Shown here: piece after piece, positions 6,266 through 7,812 of the stretch
Numbering within the stretch: the stretch's first letter is position 1
Layout of the letters: every line of letters starts with the position of its first letter
DNA from: Sediminibacterium sp.
GTDB lineage: Bacteria > Bacteroidota > Bacteroidia > Chitinophagales > Chitinophagaceae
Length of the DNA: 7,812 nucleotides
Direction of reading: 5' to 3'
NCBI GenBank assembly: GCA_028288645.1
Contig: JAQBNJ010000296.1
Coordinates: 1 to 7,812 of the forward strand
The notes under the pieces: model-generated
Told to the model about the DNA's origin: nothing
The model's database searches: none
What the model saw: only the letters and a program-made list of their open reading frames with translations
Translations under genes and position numbers: made by a program

Positions 6266-7405
6266 TTATCCTATCGCCTGTTGCAGATCTTCAATCAAAT
6301 CATCCACGTCCTCAATCCCCACGCTCAACCTGATCAAACTATCACTCAATCCATTTTTTATTCTTTCTTCCCTGGGAATGGAAGCATGGGTCATAGAGGC
6401 CGGGTGATTGATCAATGATTCAACACCACCGAGACTTTCTGCGAGGGCAAATATTTTTGTGGCAGATAAAACTCTTTTTGCTTCGTCAACGCTGTCATCT
6501 TTCAACACAAAACTCATCATGCCACCAAACCCGCGCATTTGTTTTTTTGCGATGGCATAATTATGATGGTCCTCAAAACCGCACCAGTATACTTTACCAA
6601 CTTTTGGATGGTTGCGTAAATACTGCGCGATCTTTTCCCCGTTCTCACAATGACGCTGCATACGGATATGCAATGTTTTGATACCGCGCAGAACAAGAAA
6701 ACAATCCATCGGCCCCGGAACAGCGCCGCAGCTCTTCTGTATAAAATATAATTGTTCGCGTAATGCCGCATCGTTCATGACCAGGCAACCCTGTATCACA
6801 TCACTATGGCCGCCGAGGTACTTTGTTGCGGAATGCATCACGATATCGGCGCCAAGATCCAATGGGTTTTGTAAATAAGGGGAGGCGAATGTATTATCAA
6901 CACATAACAAAGCGCCTGATTTTTTTGATACGGCAGCCACTGCTTCAATATCCGTAATATTCATCAATGGATTGGTTGGTGTTTCTATCCACACCAATTT
7001 GGTCTTTGCTGAAATGGCGTTGCTGATATTGTTCACATCTGTTGTATCAACATACGTGAATTGAATACCATACTTGGCAAAGATCTTTGTGAACAGTCGA
7101 TAAGTGCCACCGTACATATCGTTGGCAGCTATCACTTCATCGCCCGGAGATAATAATTTGATCACGGCATCTGTTGCTGCCACGCCACTTCCAAATGCCA
7201 GCCCGAATTTTCCGTTCTCGATTTGCGCGTAGGCTTCCTCCAATGCTTTTCTTGTTGGGTTCTGGCTGCGCGCATATTCAAATCCTTTGTTCACGCCCGG
7301 TGCTTCCTGTACATAAGTGGATGTTTGGTAGATCGGCGTCATGATCGCGCCGGTAGAAGGATCGGGTTCTGTGCCGGCATGTATATATTTGGTAGCAAGT
7401 TTCAT
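6266..7405 (-). CDS. metB: Cystathionine gamma-synthase / gamma-lyase family PLP enzyme
   Basis: This 379-residue cytoplasmic enzyme belongs to the Cys/Met-metabolism PLP family and probably acts in transsulfuration, making cystathionine from an activated homoserine and cysteine. By alignment in mind to E. coli MetB, the key residues are present: Y44 and R46 (in FEYARSQNP, contacting the partner subunit's cofactor), the phosphate loop GSG (72-74), Y98 in the MYGG motif (stacks on PLP), D170 in CVDNTFASPY (pyridine nitrogen), K195 in HSATKYLGGHSD (Schiff base) and R359 in LIRLSVGIED (substrate carboxylate). The SLGGVESLINHPASMTH segment (324-340) is also MetB-like. Length is close to E. coli MetB (386). 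Sequence alone does not separate the synthase from a cystathionine gamma- or beta-lyase, so the metB symbol is provisional. The gene begins 24 bases after the DUF2911 stop on the same strand and is probably its operon partner. No Shine-Dalgarno is seen. Confidence 0.9.
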   Translation of the reverse strand: MKLATKYIHAGTEPDPSTGAIMTPIYQTSTYVQEAPGVNKGFEYARSQNPTRKALEEAYAQIENGKFGLAFGSGVAATDAVIKLLSPGDEVIAANDMYGGTYRLFTKIFAKYGIQFTYVDTTDVNNISNAISAKTKLVWIETPTNPLMNITDIEAVAAVSKKSGALLCVDNTFASPYLQNPLDLGADIVMHSATKYLGGHSDVIQGCLVMNDAALREQLYFIQKSCGAVPGPMDCFLVLRGIKTLHIRMQRHCENGEKIAQYLRNHPKVGKVYWCGFEDHHNYAIAKKQMRGFGGMMSFVLKDDSVDEAKRVLSATKIFALAESLGGVESLINHPASMTHASIPREERIKNGLSDSLIRLSVGIEDVDDLIEDLQQAIG

Positions 7406-7429
7406 AGCAAATAATTTATTCGAACTGCG

Positions 7430-7812
7430 TTATTTAACAAGCGTGATCGGGAGTACGCCTTTAACATCATCCCATAATATGACAAGGTTTGCGCCGCTCC
7501 GTGTTTCTTCAAAATACATGGTGAAGGCTTCTACTACATCATTGTTCTTGTCGATGTCTATATTTTTTCTTACAATATCTTTTGCGCTTTTATAAGAAAA
7601 ATGTCCCCAGCTGTAATTATCACTATTAATAATAATGGTCCACATATTCTGTTCAACAATATAGTACATGGTATAGCGGCCCTTAGTGATGAGTTTGCCG
7701 CCGATCTTTACATTGCGGAAGAATTCGATCTCGGTCGCTTCATTGGCGCCTAAACGCCATACCTGTCCGTAAGGAATCACCTTGCCGAAAAGCATAGTTC
7801 TGTTGCTTTTTA
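7430..7812 (-). CDS. DUF2911 domain-containing protein, 5' end cut by window
   Basis: The minus-strand frame is open to the right edge. An ATG at 7793-7795 exists, but the preceding codons (KSNRT) continue into it and the DUF2911 domain normally begins further upstream, so that ATG is probably internal. At least 126 residues are visible. Family signatures are LFGKVIPYGQVWRLGANEATEIEF, split here as LFGKVIPYGQ and VWRLGANEATEI, then FFRNVKIGGKLITKGRYTMY, WTIIINSDNYSWGHFSY and a C-terminal VILWDDVKGVLPI. The domain is predicted to be mostly beta-strand. Members usually carry a signal peptide, which would be off-window here. Function is unknown, and neither catalytic residues nor a ligand can be proposed. 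The stop (7430-7432) lies 24 bases before the start of the downstream PLP enzyme gene, suggesting co-transcription, though a metabolic link is not evident. Confidence 0.85.
   Translation of the reverse strand, partial: KSNRTMLFGKVIPYGQVWRLGANEATEIEFFRNVKIGGKLITKGRYTMYYIVEQNMWTIIINSDNYSWGHFSYKSAKDIVRKNIDIDKNNDVVEAFTMYFEETRSGANLVILWDDVKGVLPITLVK

Noticed and set aside
7793..7795. ATG as the true start of the DUF2911 protein
   Set aside because: The frame stays open to the edge, and the family normally has more sequence, often a signal peptide, before the LFGKVIPYG stretch.

Overview
The window looks like ordinary chromosome from a member of the Bacteroidota, most likely the Chitinophagaceae or a close relative. 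This placement is inferred from protein families and gene style, not from a marker gene. The pointers are a carboxypeptidase-regulatory-like/plug/beta-barrel outer membrane protein, a TIGR02757 (DUF2400) protein, a secreted BglX-type GH3 enzyme, a DUF2911 protein, start codons without a clear Shine-Dalgarno, moderate GC, and intergenic palindromes rich in CACAGA and CTCCGTAGGAGC motifs.

Layout, left to right. (1) Bases 1-2636, plus strand: the larger part of a TonB-dependent-receptor-like outer membrane protein whose N-terminus lies outside the window. (2) About 2655-2732: a long near-perfect hairpin between two convergent genes, probably a bidirectional terminator. (3) 2731-3519, minus strand: a TIGR02757 family protein. 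(4) 3520-3585: a short divergent promoter region. (5) 3586-5838, plus strand: a periplasmic GH3 beta-glucosidase (BglX type). (6) 5839-6265: 427 bases without a credible gene, between convergent genes and packed with palindromes. It holds a head-to-head pair of REP-like units with a perfect 25-bp inverted repeat at the core, two related outer modules, and a final CACAGA-type hairpin. (7) 6266-7405, minus strand: a cystathionine gamma-synthase/lyase family PLP enzyme. (8) 7430-7812, minus strand: a DUF2911 protein that runs off the right edge and lies 24 bases upstream of the PLP enzyme gene.

The genes do not form one obvious pathway. The outer membrane protein and the GH3 enzyme are both envelope proteins, but no SusD-like partner, sensor or transporter is visible, so this is not supported as a polysaccharide utilisation locus. 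The DUF2911 and PLP-enzyme genes may be co-transcribed. No convincing new multi-gene system is present. The most unusual content is non-coding: the repeat mosaic at 5872-6244, where hairpin heads of different sequence keep their stems while the adjoining tail motif is conserved.
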